A program made the position numbers and the translations under genes. This document shows positions 32,496-45,374 of a stretch of DNA of 64,000 bases, in pieces. Source of the stretch: Schistosoma haematobium (taxonomy: Eukaryota > Platyhelminthes > Trematoda > Strigeidida > Schistosomatidae); assembly GCF_000699445.3 (NCBI RefSeq), contig NC_067202.1:1655565-1719564 (forward strand), written 5' to 3'. The number at the start of each line of letters is the position of its first letter. The stretch's first letter is position 1. Below the pieces are notes generated by a model that was not told the origin of the DNA, made no database searches, and worked only from the letters and a program-made list of their open reading frames with translations.

Positions 32496-35323
32496 CTACT
32501 CTCCCACCAGAATCAACGTGATGTTGGTTCGATACCAAATTGGATGGGATCGTCGCGCGCCGGAGGTTACCAAGGATAATAGGAATCCTCCGGGTATTGG
32601 TAAGCTGAAAGATAAATCAAAAAGAAGGCGGCAGAATCTGGTCGGGAAATACATGTAATAATTTTAAAATATCTGCCTTCATGCTTAACATGCTTGAAAT
32701 GAAAATTTGGGTGATTATTTGAGCTATAAAAAATGGGATTACAATAATAATAATAATAACAATTCGATGCGTGTTAATAGATGTTGGTTAATAACTTAAC
32801 GTATAGGTAGTAAGTATTTTGTGTTTAGAAATATTAAAGTAATGAATATTGTAGAAATGTTAATATTGGTAGTTTTGGTTTAAATTATGAAATCAAATAA
32901 CGATTATGCCGGTAAGTTGTCCATATGAGTTGAATTCCAATTGCATCTGTATTAGTAGGCTAACTGAAGGAACAAAAGTATTACCGTGGAGAAGAATTCC
33001 AACTAGTGTTCCAGTTAGTTTGATACGGTTTATTTAGTTACGGGGAGATTTTCTCAACCCCGTGTTTACTTGACCGTGATAGAATTTAGTAATACTACTA
33101 ATACTCATGAATGGTTATCAAGACAAAATTTAAATACGTGAGTGATAATTATATGAGTTTTAGACAGATAGCTAGAAACAAATCGTTAAACATGAGTGTA
33201 TTCGTAAGAGACATGCTCTAGACTCAATGTTCTGATCTGCGATAGACTATTTATTTGTATTTATACTTGCCGGCTGATTGGGCATACAAGTTAGTTGCAA
33301 GTATGCAATTTATCATAAGGCGGAATACGGTTTAATTGAGATATAGTGGTTATAAGTTATTGAAATCAGTTAAGCCTATGTGTCATACTACGAAGTGATG
33401 TGGTGCTGCAAGATGTATTTAGCTAAATAAGTTCTTACAAGATGATTGACAGTGAGTGATGCTCATGTGATTATCAGGGAGAACACAAGTTGTAACCAAG
33501 AGGAGTACACTCCCAACTCACGTCTATTATAATGGCTTGAACCTTAGTTAGTGTTGGGGTAAATTCGACATTGATGTTTTCAGTTTGCAGGAGATTTGCT
33601 CGACTGCTTATACTGATTATTTGCATGCATGATTGTGTCGCTAAACCACCAATTAGACTGACAAGGTTTTGAGATATTTACTGAATGAGCAACTGATAGA
33701 GAAACATACTGTAATCATCTGTGATGGATGAAGATAAAAGAAAAACAACACTAGTGATAATTATAAGTCAATTTGCTGATCGATTTTGTTAATAGTTTCA
33801 TTAATTTTATCAATCATATTACGTGATTGTCAAGTCATGACAATGCTTTATGACGATATCCTGAAACTATTATGTTTAACTAGTTATAGTGTTGAATGAG
33901 GATTAGTCAGTGGAAAAATAGGTATTGTTGCTTTAGGTGATTCGAAATTATCAGAAATTTGTAACGTTAAAGAATCCGAGACGCCTAATTTAATTATAAA
34001 TTTTATATCAGAAAGATTCGTTTAGTGTTAATTCTAGTAGGCTACGGAGTTTTGATTTTAGACGTTTATTTAGCCAACAGCTACCTAGGGATTTAGTTAT
34101 TTTACTAGTGCAGTTGATAGTACCTAAGTTTTTAATCTTATTATCTAAACTATGTTTGCATTTTAGGCTGCTAATATGATAAACCAATCCATAAACCCAA
34201 ATACGATTAGCAACAACGACTATGATGGGTTTATTGATAAATGTTAAAGGCGATTCAGATGATTTCTAAATTCAAAAGATATGAAGATATAGTGTAACGT
34301 ATGTACGGGCCAGGTTAACATGCAGGTTGTTGACGTATATAAAAATTTAAAAATAATGAACATGACCAGGAAAAGTAATTTTAAAGTCAAGACTGCTTAT
34401 GAAACTTCAGGCAGGAATATGACGCGTTATAAACATTCCATAAGAAGTTACTGCATTTAGCCTAGGGACACTTACAAATATGTGGCAAAAGCAACTGGAA
34501 AGCATATACATGTTAAGTACAAAAAATCGTTAAGTAAAATAGTTGAACTCGCCTGGATTATTTTTGAAAATTATATTATCCAGTGGACGACATATATATA
34601 ACGCCATTCGTGAGGAGTAGTAATGATCCAAAAGTATCCAGAATAAAACATGCAGTATGGCAATTAATTCCAGAGTCCTTGATGCCGTTGACGTTTTTGC
34701 CACTCGCTCGGATCAGAACAACCGGATGAATCTAGATAATTGTGCGGTCACCATTGAACGAGCCATCTAAAATGACCTTATGATTGCAGAAAACTTATGG
34801 CTGAAACTCACCGTATGTTTTTAGAGAAGTGTCATCCTTGTTGTTTGGCAATGGAACTCGAAAATTTGAAATTAGGCAGGCAGTGGTCGGAAGAAAAGAT
34901 ATTACAGGATAGTGCATAGTTTAAAACAGGATGAGGTGATAAGATAAGGAACACTGAATATTAGATCCAGGTAACTATTTAGTTCTTGCTACATTGTTAG
35001 TCAATGTATATTTGCGTTATTTACAGGTCATATTTGCTAGAGCTTGATACTTAAACAAGTCTATGTCGCTGAAGCATGTAAATGCTATTAAAGCTTGTTA
35101 ACGAACCATCAAAGCTAATTAGTTAATATAGACGACCAGTTTTTATTGTCGATTGAGCTAGTATGTCATGAGAACTAATCAATATAACATTACGATAATA
35201 CATGTGAGCATTAATCAGGACTGTTAGAATATTGGGGTAACATAAATACAAAATAGATCAAGAATTTAGAATGGAAGTAAGATTAACAATATTAGGTTGC
35301 GTTTCTCTAGTCGGGCTTACCAA
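32496..35323. other. Internal region of LTR array, copy 2
   Basis: This is 2828 bp, nearly identical to 29257-32082. Visible differences include an extra G near 33479, an extra A near 34525 and a few transitions. The low divergence points to a recent duplication. An assembly artefact should be excluded. Confidence 0.5.
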
Positions 35324-35736
35324 TGTAGAATTATGGTCTACTATTATATTAGTACTGCTCTAATAATAGACCTAATCCCAAAATTGTAGATTTGTCATGA
35401 TATAACTGCCTAATCCATAAGATCTTACGTGGAAGTCACACCACCGACTACACCAACTCACTGTATCGCATCAATTACCAATACATGATGTAGAACAAGG
35501 TTAGGCTAGAGAAAGAACAATATATTTAATATGAATAGAAGATATAAGGTAACATTCAGATGGACCACGCCTGCATGGTCGAGCCATGCCATCCGATCAA
35601 CTCAGTCTATTCAATTCATTGTTCGCGCCTTCTCCATTCTTAGGTATTTCTCCGTGTTAAATATTGAATATCTATTTTCTCAATAGTCTTGTGTTCAGCT
35701 TTGAAGATTGTATGGTTATGGTCCAATGGCACTACA
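35324..35736. repeat. 413-bp LTR-like repeat, copy 3
   Basis: It matches copies 1 and 2 up to the final CTACA, with one substitution near the end. After it the sequence switches at once to the 5' region of the right CR1 element. This border and that of copy 1 independently define the repeat ends. Confidence 0.65.
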
Positions 35737-35919
35737 AGTGTATCGGTTCTGTTTCTAAAGTAGTTTGTCGTGGGTGCTTTTGAGTACGTTATTTTTTATT
35801 GTATCTGTTAGTACTTTTGGTTCTAACAACCTACAGTTCTCCACTATTTTTGGTCATAGATCATTTTTGTCTCTGAGTATTGTTGCATCTATTTCTGTTT
35901 TTAAAAAGACCCCTCGTTA

Positions 35920-36579
35920 ATGACTGGACAGTGCAAATAAAGCAATTACCAACGTCCGGGCTGTCGTTATCCCGTTGAAAGCGGCATTCGGTGCGATGAG
36001 TGCAAAGGCTGGTACCACGAAGTTTGTACGAATTTAACGCCTGCGGCTTTTAAACGGTTCAGCAAAAACGGTTGCGCATGGCTTTATCAGCAGAGCTGTT
36101 CGGATGCAAATGACTTGCTAACCGAGGCCGTCTCATTGGTAAATGCTGCAAAAAAGTGTTTTGGGAAGCGTGGTCGGGACACATCGGACAGTACTCGCTC
36201 TGTCGACACGCGAATCAGTGTGAGGCAAACTCGGATGAGCTCAAAAACAGATGACCCACACCGAACAAAGGAGGTAAAACAGTCTTCAAAGTGGTCTGTC
36301 TTAGCTAAAAACTCGAGAAAAGAAGTTTCTCCTGTCCTTCGTCTTCTAAATGGTATCCAGCAGGGAACGCCTAGAAGCCGCAATCGCAAGGCTCAATCGG
36401 TTTCTAGCGGGACACATAACCTGACCTCTCAAGTCGTTGACAACCCTTCAGAATCTTGCAGTATGTTTGACGCGACTGTGGTTGCTTCTTCAAGCAACGT
36501 TGACGAGTGGGTACTAGTTGTAAGGAAGAAACAATATAACAATATAAAAAGGAATCCTGCCCCCATAAAATTAGTCTAG
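35920..36579 (+). pseudogene. CR1-like ORF1 with PHD-type zinc finger, one premature stop
   Basis: ATG at 35920 opens a frame broken by TAA at 35938-35940 and otherwise open to 36579. Early residues give GCRYP, then IRCDECKGWYHEVC, a Cys-x2-Cys ... His-x2-Cys arrangement typical of the PHD-like finger in CR1 ORF1 proteins. A basic, Ser/Thr-rich region follows. ORF1 proteins of this class bind element RNA. Apart from the early stop the frame is well preserved. Confidence 0.65.
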
Positions 36580-36959
36580 AAATCGTAGGGTGATCACAGT
36601 GACATCTGTTATTTTTCATAGAATCAAGGAGAGTGAAAGCTCTGAACCAAAAACTCGTTTTGAGCATGACGTTGTGCTGATAAAACAGCCACTTACACAA
36701 TTCATGCCTCTAAATATATACGTAGTCACCCTACTAAAGGTGTACAGACTAGGTAGTCTAGCGACCTTGAAGCCTAATCAATCCAGACTGCTCAAAGTAG
36801 TATCCAAATCTTCGAATGAACGCGACTTAATTTCAAAGAATGAACATAAATTAAAGGGTTCAGGAGTTTTTATCCGTAAGGCCGTTGGCAGACCGTGTAA
36901 AAATACGGGAAGCCGCTAAAGAAGTACAGCTTGGGTTAGGCTCTGGCGAAAAGGACATA

Positions 36960-39664
36960 AAAATTGTAAACTTTGGGTTGTGAGGCTTCGACAGAGAATG
37001 ATACCAAAGCCTCTTTGGCGGAAGCTGGAAGCCACTTAAATAGGCTTCGGATCTATTACACTAACGTCTGAAGCTTGCTCAATAAGCGATCAGGACTAGG
37101 TGTACAGTTTGACTCTACAAAGCCAGACATAACCGCAGTCACAGAGACCTAGCTGACACAGTCTATAGATAGTATGGAACTTGATTTCGAGGATTTTACG
37201 TTAGTAAGGGCCGACAGAATACAAAAGCATAAAGGAGAGGGAGTAGCTCTATTCATTAGGAATGCTATCTCATTTGCCACTATCGACAGTGTATCCCATG
37301 AGAGTGGGACTTGTGAATTAGTTAGTCTTCGCTTGAAATGCAAGGGACAAGAGCTGCTGATTGGTTTGGTCTGTCTCAGTCCAAGCTGTGAAGTAAATGA
37401 GGTTCTGTTAAGCAGTCTCAATACTTGGCCATAAAGTGATCGATGTCTAATCCTAGGGGACTTTAATGCACCTTTGGTAGACTGGGAAAATCTGTGAACT
37501 GAATCGTCAGATAATTCCTTCGAGCAGGAACTAGTTGATGCGGTTATCTCATGTGCTCCAGTGCAACATGTGAAAGGAGCGACTAGGTACGACCCGGACA
37601 CTGAATCATCCTTACTAGATCTGATACTCAATCACTATGAGGATGACGTTGCGAACCTTCATCACAAGCCACCCCTAGGTAAAAGTGATCACGCAGTTTT
37701 AACTTTTGACTCCCATATAACCGTCAATCACGAACACGCGTTAGCTCAGCCCAGACCTAACGTCTGGAAAGCAAACATACCAGATATCATGCACTCAGCA
37801 TCGTTAGTAGATTGGACAATAGACCCAGAGTCCCCAATTGAAAAGCTTAGGACGCATTTCGAAATGTATACTTAAAAGGTATCGCACCCCACATCCCTTG
37901 GACTATACCAAGGGGGCCGAGAAACTCTCCACGATTGTTCAGTAGGGAGGTGCGCATCCTTCTCGACAAGAGAAGAATAATTGGAGATAGATTTAGGTTG
38001 CTGGGGACTGATGAGACAAAATCTCAGTATCACAAAGCTTGGAATACCTGTGTCTCGACCCTCCGTAAGTCTAGAAAGTTGTACGAAGAAAAAATTGTTA
38101 AGAAATCCATAGAATGTCCTACACGCTTGTATTCCTATATAAACCAAAGGACGAAAAGAAGAGAAACTATTCCTACGCTATGATGAGACAGTACTGCCGC
38201 AAATTTAATGGAGGACGACTTTGGTAAGGCTCAAGTGTTCTCGAACTACTTTAGCAATGTATATACCATAGAAGCACCCTTCCTGTCAGCGCATACAAAT
38301 CCCTTCACACATACAGTGGATAGCGTGACCGTTAAAAAACTCGATGTCTTCGGTCTGTTAAATAAGCTTGACATAAGTAAATCCACGGGGCCCGATGAAT
38401 TACATCCTAGGCTACTGAAGGAATTATATAACTTCGTTGCGAACCCTTAAAGTATATGCTTTAATCTATCCGTAACGCAGAGCCGTTTACCAAAAGACTG
38501 GAAGAACTCCATAGTAAATCCTGCCTTCAAAACAGGTACGAAACATAAACCTGAGAATTACCAACCCGTTGGCCTAACTAGTGTGGTTGTTAAAATCTTA
38601 GAAAAGATTATTCGCAAGTAGCTTTTTAAGAACCTCGATGAAAGCCGGATCCTTTCGGAGAAGCAGCACGATTTCAGAATAGGTTATCCTTGTCTCACTA
38701 ACTTATTAGTCGCTCGTGAAAGCTGGTGCGCTATTAAGGACCAAAAGTTACCTGTAGACGTAACCTTCATTGATTTCAGCAAAGCTTTTGACAAGGTTCC
38801 ACACAACCGGCTGTTATGTAAGTTAAGAAATCTCGGGATTAGAGGCAATATATTGGTGTGGATAAATACTTCTTATTCGGGCGTCAACAAAGAGTTCGGG
38901 TGAACTCAAAGTTATCTAGTTGGGGAACTGTGCTTAGTGGAGTGCCCCAGGGTACAGTTTTGGGGCCAGTGCTATTCCTCTTGTATGTAAATGACCTTCC
39001 TTGTATCCTATCATCATCGTTCTTGCTAAATGCTGACGATGTCAGGATATGGAGAATGATACGATGTGAGGGTGATAGCTTAGAACTCCAAAATGACCTT
39101 AAGAAATTATCTGAATGGTCTCAAACCTGGCAGTTGCCGATAAATACTTCCAAGTGTGTTGTGATGCATATCGGTCATGTCGACGCCACAACGTTTTTGA
39201 CTTTGTATACGGTGTTCGTACGTCCTAAACTTGAGTACTGCATACAAGCGGCTAGCCCCTGCTTAAAAAAAGACAGTGAACTTCCGGAAAAGGTTCAGAG
39301 AACAACAACTAAGTTGATTGCCGGAATAGCGAAGCTTCCGTATGATGCTCGACTGGCCAAGCTAAACCTATTTCCGTTGTCATATCGCAGAACTAGAGGC
39401 GACTTAATTACAGTTTTCAAATTGTTTAGTGGTGAATTTGCGCTTGATATGCCCTCGTTTTCCTGTCTTCCAAAACAGAGAATTTACGAGGACACTCCAA
39501 AAAGTTTACAAGCTCAGGACAAATTACTTGTCAGCTGACTATCGAGTTTCCCATCGAATCATCAACAAATGGAATTCATTACCTCAGCACGTGATTGAGG
39601 CTCCATCCATCGACCCTTTCAAAGTAAAGTTGGATCAACTGAGAGACCACTATTGCTGGGACTA
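36960..39664 (+). pseudogene. CR1-like ORF2 (AP endonuclease + reverse transcriptase), broken
   Basis: Endonuclease motifs are visible: VTET (followed by a TAG stop), ILGDFNAP near 37450, DLILNHYEDD near 37620 and GKSDHAVL near 37680. RT motifs follow: STGPDELHP near 38380, DFSKAFDKVP near 38775, SGVPQGTVLGP near 38940 and NADD near 39035, where an aromatic residue is replaced by Asn. Stops interrupt at about 37150, 37432 and 37497, with frame changes in the RT. Compared with the copy at 27246-28763, roughly 65 codons between MHIG and LTLYTVFVRP (near 39180) are missing, which removes the LGVV motif. It cannot make an active enzyme. Confidence 0.8.
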
Positions 39665-39680
39665 ACACAAGCCATCAAGC

Positions 39681-41449
39681 CTCCTACCCTTTCCAAACTG
39701 AAACTGAAACCAATAGTTCGTGCAAACAATGTGAACAGGCAGAGATCTAAGAATAACAGGCAGATGAAGGTGACAAGATGGGTGCTTGGAAACGAACTAA
39801 TAATAATAATAGTAGAAATAACAGTGGTAGTAATCATGCATCAGAAACATTTATTTTGAGCGAAGGGCAGGAATTCATGAGGGAGCACGTGATTGTGGAG
39901 TATTCTCTTGAAGCTGTATGCATAAAGAGTTGCGGTCATATCAGCTGGGAAAGAATTACAGTTAGTGCCTGTCCGTAGTGACAAAGGCGTGACTCTAATC
40001 GAATATTGGCTCTATGTTGTATAATTCATCATGAGCTACTCCATAACGTGCAATATTTAGCTTTAGTTAGGATGTTTTCGTTTGAGCAACTGGGAATGGC
40101 AAGTATGTTATACACCATTATCAGGTCACTTCGCTTTCACTCGTGAATTGGTGAGAACAGTCTCAGGTAGTGATGTCGATCTTTACAGGTTTCTTTCTCT
40201 TATCCCTAGTACCCACTTTGTGGCAAGCCCTTGTACCTTTCTGAAGAGACTTATGTGGTTTTGTGGAGAGGGATGCAACATTGTTGTTGGTTTTAGATAT
40301 AAAGGAAGGTAGGTTTAGAAGTGTGTCAGAAGAGGCTCAGAAGTCAGTATGTCGAGTTGTCTTCAGAAAAAATGAAACATAGACTAGCTTGAGTCCCCTA
40401 TATAGCTCAAAATAATTTCGTCTGATTCTTCTAGGGATAGAATATCAAATCCGTCCATTCTTGTGGTAGCAGTTCTATACATGCTTCGAGCTCATGTGAA
40501 TCAGTATCATATCGCCCAGTTTAATATCTTCCACGAAAATATTAACTGAGGAACTGGCATATAACTGGAAGATCATTGATGAATTTTAGGAACAACGAAA
40601 GGGTCATTTTGACACCTTGAGAAACTCCAAGTACATACTTTCCCCAACTTGACTTAACGCAGTTAATTTTAGTTCATTACGTCTTGTCCAAAAATCAGCT
40701 TAAGATTTAACTACCTACAAATGAATTCGCCAAATCGATCTTTTAACTGTTGCACACGGAGTCTTAGCAGGGCTATAGTCAAAACAGGTAATTAAGTATA
40801 TGGCCAACAATTGAGTTGTTGTTTCAAAGTGTGGATTATTATAGGTAGAAACTGGATGTACGCTGCTGATGCTGACGGCTATAAGTAGTATCTAGCAACA
40901 ATTGGAATTAGAAAGCCTGTGAGCAGAATACAGAATTAAAGAGAACAGAATAGGAAATACGGAGCATTTGTGATAACAGCAGAATTGGAAGAATAATAAA
41001 GTATGTACGGGACAACTGAAGGAAGATGCAAAAATAATGTATTTAATGTGCGATTTTGTATTTCATGAAGACACTCTGTAATTTGTACTTAATAATAAGT
41101 CGGTTAGCCTCACCTGAGCCTTCCTTCACTAGAGTACGAAAACGTAAAGTGGTAGAGTCAGTTGGTCTTTCAGAATCGAATTGACCGATTTGACCTGTCG
41201 ATTATAGATAGGAATAAATTCTCTGTTTCGCAATATACTTGTGCTTGTCAGCCGTTGAGTTGCAACGCATTTATCTAGTATGGATTTAATTTTATGCCTG
41301 TAGCGTTATAATTATTCAAGTATATTAAACTGAGTCGCCCTTATAAAGCCCTTTGAGAAGATAACTGCCAATTAATCCCAATAGTTTTTGACGTAAGTGT
41401 CCTATCAGGAAGAGAGCAGCGACAAGCTGCAAGGAAAAGACTGCATACA
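39681..41449. other. Intergenic stretch after the CR1 copy
   Basis: Only the R-D copy (40840-41130) is recognisable. Confidence 0.55.
40840..41130 (+). repeat. Interspersed repeat R-D
   Basis: It shares with 50213 and 56545 the order GTAGTAT, AGAGAACAGAA, a GACATTTT-like stretch, ATGAAGACACTCTGTAATTT and CGGTTAGCC. No ORF is present. Confidence 0.5.
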
Positions 41450-43270
41450 GATATTTTGGAACGCCACGTGGAGTCCTTCTAAAGTTACTTCCGGTCACAA
41501 GCCTGGATAAACGAAGGCTGTGCATAAGGTTAGAAACCCCGTCCCTTACGAAAAAGCCAATCAGAAAGAGTATCTTAGACCATTCAGCATTTGTCCTGGG
41601 CATTGAAAATATTTTTATAGAAGAGTTGTGAAATCACATGATCAGAGCCAAAGCTTCATGGAAGTCGTGGGTCCAATACCTGTTTTTTAGTCCGAAACAA
41701 TGACTAATATCGGTGCATGGAGTATTAGAACAATGTTGGAGACGGGAAACATCGTTCAAACAGAGGCGGAAAGGAGAATGTATTACCTGGTCGTTCTAGA
41801 AAAGACTGTAATCTGTTGGACATAAGATGGACAGAAAAAACTAGCTTTGGGAGAGATGCTGCCATATTCTGGCTATGAAGAACAAAATCCATTACACACA
41901 TAAAATTATGGACTAATGATCTTCAAGGCGGCACAAAAGGCGGTTATGGGATCAAACTCCCATGGGTCCAGGATTACCAATATGTTCTTCTAGACCAAGA
42001 AGGGTGGCGTTGCGATGAATGTTTTCTAGTGCTACGCGTCCATCAGTGATAGAGAGGAAGATAACTAAGGTCAGTTTTGTGAGGAGCTGCAGTCGGTCGT
42101 TGAGTGGTACTCAGAAAAGGATCTGAACATCTTGATAACCAGACTGGGCTTTTAGGTCGGTACGAAGATTCCATCGGATGAAATGAACTTGAAGAGAGGA
42201 ACCAGGGTGGTGATGGACTTGAAAATGATTATAGATGACACCATTTTCCCCCGCAAATGCCTAAAAAAGCTATGTGGTTTCTTCAGACCACATCACAGTG
42301 AACCAGGTAGACCACGTCTTCATCAATAACATTTCGAGAGGTCCGTGTGGGCTTGAGAAGAGGGTGTGACATAGCTCAAGATCGCCAGCTGTTGGCGGTC
42401 AAGATGCAAATTAGGCTAGTAAAAGACTGTACAACTGGGGTGACAACACTACAAATGTTTGATGCAGATGTTCTTCGAAAACCGGAAAAACTCGACTACT
42501 AGCAACAGGTTCCCACCCTTACAAGGTCTACCCAAATAAAAGGAAACCACTATGAAGAACCAATAAGGATGGATTAAAGAAATAATAGATTCAGCATGCT
42601 GGGACATGATGGGTTGTAAGGGGCACTGGAACAAATCGTTGGTCTCCACAGATACCTAATGGAAGGTTCGTGAGATGAAAAACATAGGAATACTAATTTA
42701 AAAAAGAACAGAGAGAGTTGTTATTCAAGCTGACAAGTAAAGGTGATCCAAAAAGGACGACAGAAAAATCCGTGATGGAAAGGAATATGAGAGTACTGTA
42801 AAATTGTCCTAATCATTACTATCAACATACAAATTATTCACTCACTAGTATAGGGAATAATACTGCCTATAAGCTAAAAGGGGAAATATTGCAAAGCAGA
42901 GCGAACAGTCAAAACAAATGAACGGAAGCCAATTACGGAGGTTCGAGGGTAGTGAAACTAGTGGGTAGAATACTTTATGGAACTCTTGAATAAGCCAGCC
43001 TCACTGAACCCACTGGACATCGAGGCAGCATACACGGGACCCCCACAGATGTTACTTCACCAGCAGTTGGCGAGTTTAGCAAGGTCATAAGACAAATCAA
43101 GAGTGGGAAAGCATTGGAACTAGACAGAATACAACCTGAAGCACCAAAGTCAAATATAAAGGTAACGGCGAGGATGCTACATGTTCTCTTCATAAAGATT
43201 TGCCGGGAATAACACGTAAAAACAGACTTAAGAGAAGGTAATCCTGTCGCTGGCCATAAATAATGTTTCT
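41450..43270 (+). pseudogene. RTE-type retrotransposon 5' half, heavily decayed
   Basis: A leader resembling RTE 5' sequence (about 41480-41600) is followed from 41700 by a frameshifted apurinic endonuclease domain. Recognisable pieces are IGAWSIRTMLETGN, PYSGYEEQNP and SHGSRI. Near 43000-43230 come the RT entry region (IEAAYTG, IKSGKALELD) and the linker, which stops just after a sequence matching PMDLREG-type residues. Many stops and frameshifts are present. The RT palm and C-terminal parts are absent. The order matches schistosome SR2-like RTE elements. Confidence 0.7.
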
Positions 43271-43862
43271 TTTTATTTCTATCGTCTTTTTACGTGTTGA
43301 ACTTCTGGATACTTTACTTGAAAGATATCACTGATAGTATAGTCAAGCTTTTTCACATGAACAGAATTGTACTACAATTCTTGAATTTTCTATAAAGCGC
43401 TTGATCAATCGTTGGAAATTCATCCTTCAGGATCCAAATTTTAATTATCTACTGCGAGTATATGTACTTCCTTCTTGTTCAAATAGTGATTGATTAACTT
43501 TTCAGAGTCCGTAGAAATGGAGTGCAACTACACATGCAGAAATATATATTACTATTATTATTATATTATTAGCATGTAACTTGAGACATTGTTGACGATG
43601 GAAATTGGGGGCGGTTTCTAATGCATCAACAATCAGCACGGTTGCTTTTCCAAGACTGTAGAGGAAGGTTTGCACAGTGTGCCATCTTTCAAAACGAATA
43701 TTAGGGATAATATTGTAGCTGAGGCAACACGAGGGGTGAAACACCACCTAAAAAATCTCAACACATAGGTAATGAGTTCGATTTCCTGTAATCTATCCTA
43801 ACTACGATGCTATTCAGCTACCGAGTACAGGAACATACTTGTAGTGGTAATTTCTGTTACAG

Positions 43863-44067
43863 ATAAAAGGTGTATCTGTTTTAATTATCTGGATACTCAG
43901 ATAAATGTCATGAAACCTGAATTATATCATCATATTTCACAATGTATTTTGGTCGAATATACTTTAGGCATTAACTGTGTTTCAGTAAAACATTCAGACA
44001 TCCCTAATTACTTCTTCCCTATTATGGTTAGAAGTAAGACTGGTATTGGTGACGAGTATCAGTGCGT
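43863..44067 (+). other. Candidate isolated exon of unknown gene
   Basis: Acceptor TTCTGTTACAG is followed by an open stretch of about 68 codons (including MKPELYHHISQC and VKHSDIPNYFF) to TGC|GTATGA, a possible donor. No neighbouring exon was found and the protein is not recognised. Confidence 0.25.
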
Positions 44068-44699
44068 ATGACAGATTTATGTCCACTTGGATACTTTATT
44101 AACCTAAGGATCTAAATACGTAACGTTCTTCTTCTCACCACCCAGTAACAGTCTGTTGACTTCTTCAGTGGATAGGGATATGCAAACTCTCATTTGAGGG
44201 GAAGATTAAAAATCTTAGGAGTAGCAATGAAATCGCTGTAATCTTTGGAATAGAAGAGCAATTGCCAATTAATGAACATCGGCTTACCCTGTTTTGATTG
44301 ACTTCAGTTAAGCAAAAGGAATAAACACAATAACACTTACATATCGATCTTTCTAAAGGTAATAACTTATCACACCTTTTCAGAAAATTACCTTTTATAG
44401 ATTAGGAACTAACCTATCATATATTGAGACAATCCATGTAGAAGTAAATGTTACTGCTTTTCACAAGTCTACTGCATTTATTTCATTATCATACGATTGC
44501 TGGATATTCCCAGTGTTATTTCCACCCTAATACAGTTGATGAAGATTTTTAATCCCAACGTCAGTATTCAGTACAATTCGGAAAGTAAACATATTAAGCA
44601 CGTCAAGTCACCCGAACACGAGCATCTTACCAGTACATTACTACCGCAGTCTACGAGGTGACCTCTGAAAAACTGCACGTCAGAGGGCAAAAATCCAGT

Positions 44700-44870
44700 G
44701 CGACCCCACCTTTTCCCATTAAGAGTTGTGTCCACTTAGAATGCTATTACAACCGAAGTGACCACGGCTCCCTCAGTGGGTAGCTTTAAGAGAAGACTTG
44801 AAAAGCTTGTACTCACCAAGGGATTGCCATATTGCTCTTGGACCAGTTGTGCCTGATGGATGTCCTATAG
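44700..44870 (+). mobile_element. CR1/Jockey-like C-terminal fragment
   Basis: NAITTE, VTTAPSVGSFKRRLEKLV followed by a stop resembles the VVSAPSVNNFKEKL end of CR1 proteins. Confidence 0.45.
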
Positions 44871-45374
44871 TTTACCTGATGTTGTCATTACCAAATGTCA
44901 TTAACTACTTTCTATCTCGCTTGTTGTCATTTCCACTACTTCTCTTTATTCCTACATTTTGGTTTTCTGTCGCTGTCTGCATGACCAAATAATTAACTTA
45001 TTTATTTATTACTTGTAACAATCATTTTTTCTTAGCACCCGAGTTTTCACCTTATTACTTGCCACACTAGTACAGAACAAACCGCCTGCTCAGTAATGAG
45101 ATAGCCAATGGTATCCAGGACCTCTAATGCTCTTAAAAAACGTACTCACTAGAATTACGAGATATACAAATTCACAAATAACTATCAAACTGATTGGAGC
45201 TAGTGAGGCCGAGTTAATATAATATCATTCACTAGACGTAACTGAATATTTGTAACCTTACAGAAACAATAAGAAGAGTGCCCAAGGAAATTGATCGGTA
45301 TATACAAGGCATTGGATGTATTGAATGTTGAGCATATAGCGCTACATATAAAATTATTCATCGGACGGTATTAG

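Larger units (their letters stand above)
28844..35736. mobile_element. Tandem LTR-type element: LTR-internal-LTR-internal-LTR
   Basis: A 3239-bp unit (28844-32082) is followed by a 3241-bp unit (32083-35323) and then by the first 413 bp again (35324-35736). The copies differ by only a few substitutions and single-base indels. The thrice-repeated 413-bp segment begins TGTAG and ends CTACA, the short inverted ends expected of an LTR. It is the only part shared at both outer borders, so the structure reads as two elements sharing the middle LTR. Internal parts have no ORF above 63 codons, so any element would be non-autonomous. No clear polypurine tract, primer-binding site next to the LTR, or target duplication is seen. 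A simple tandem duplication is the alternative. Confidence 0.6.
35737..39680 (+). mobile_element. Nearly full-length, inactivated CR1-like retrotransposon
   Basis: A 5' region of about 180 bp precedes ORF1 (35920-36579) and ORF2 (endonuclease about 36980-37870, RT and tail about 38050-39664). The order is that of CR1/Jockey-type elements. Both ORFs carry stops or frameshifts, and an internal deletion removes part of the RT connection region. The 5' border coincides with the end of the third LTR-like repeat; the 3' end is not sharply defined. Confidence 0.8.

Noticed and set aside
36087..36389. 100-codon minus ORF opposite CR1 ORF1
   Set aside because: It is a shadow frame of the ORF1 coding strand.
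41325..41603. 92-codon minus ORF
   Set aside because: It overlaps the RTE 5' leader seen also at 60890-61000 and has no protein motif.
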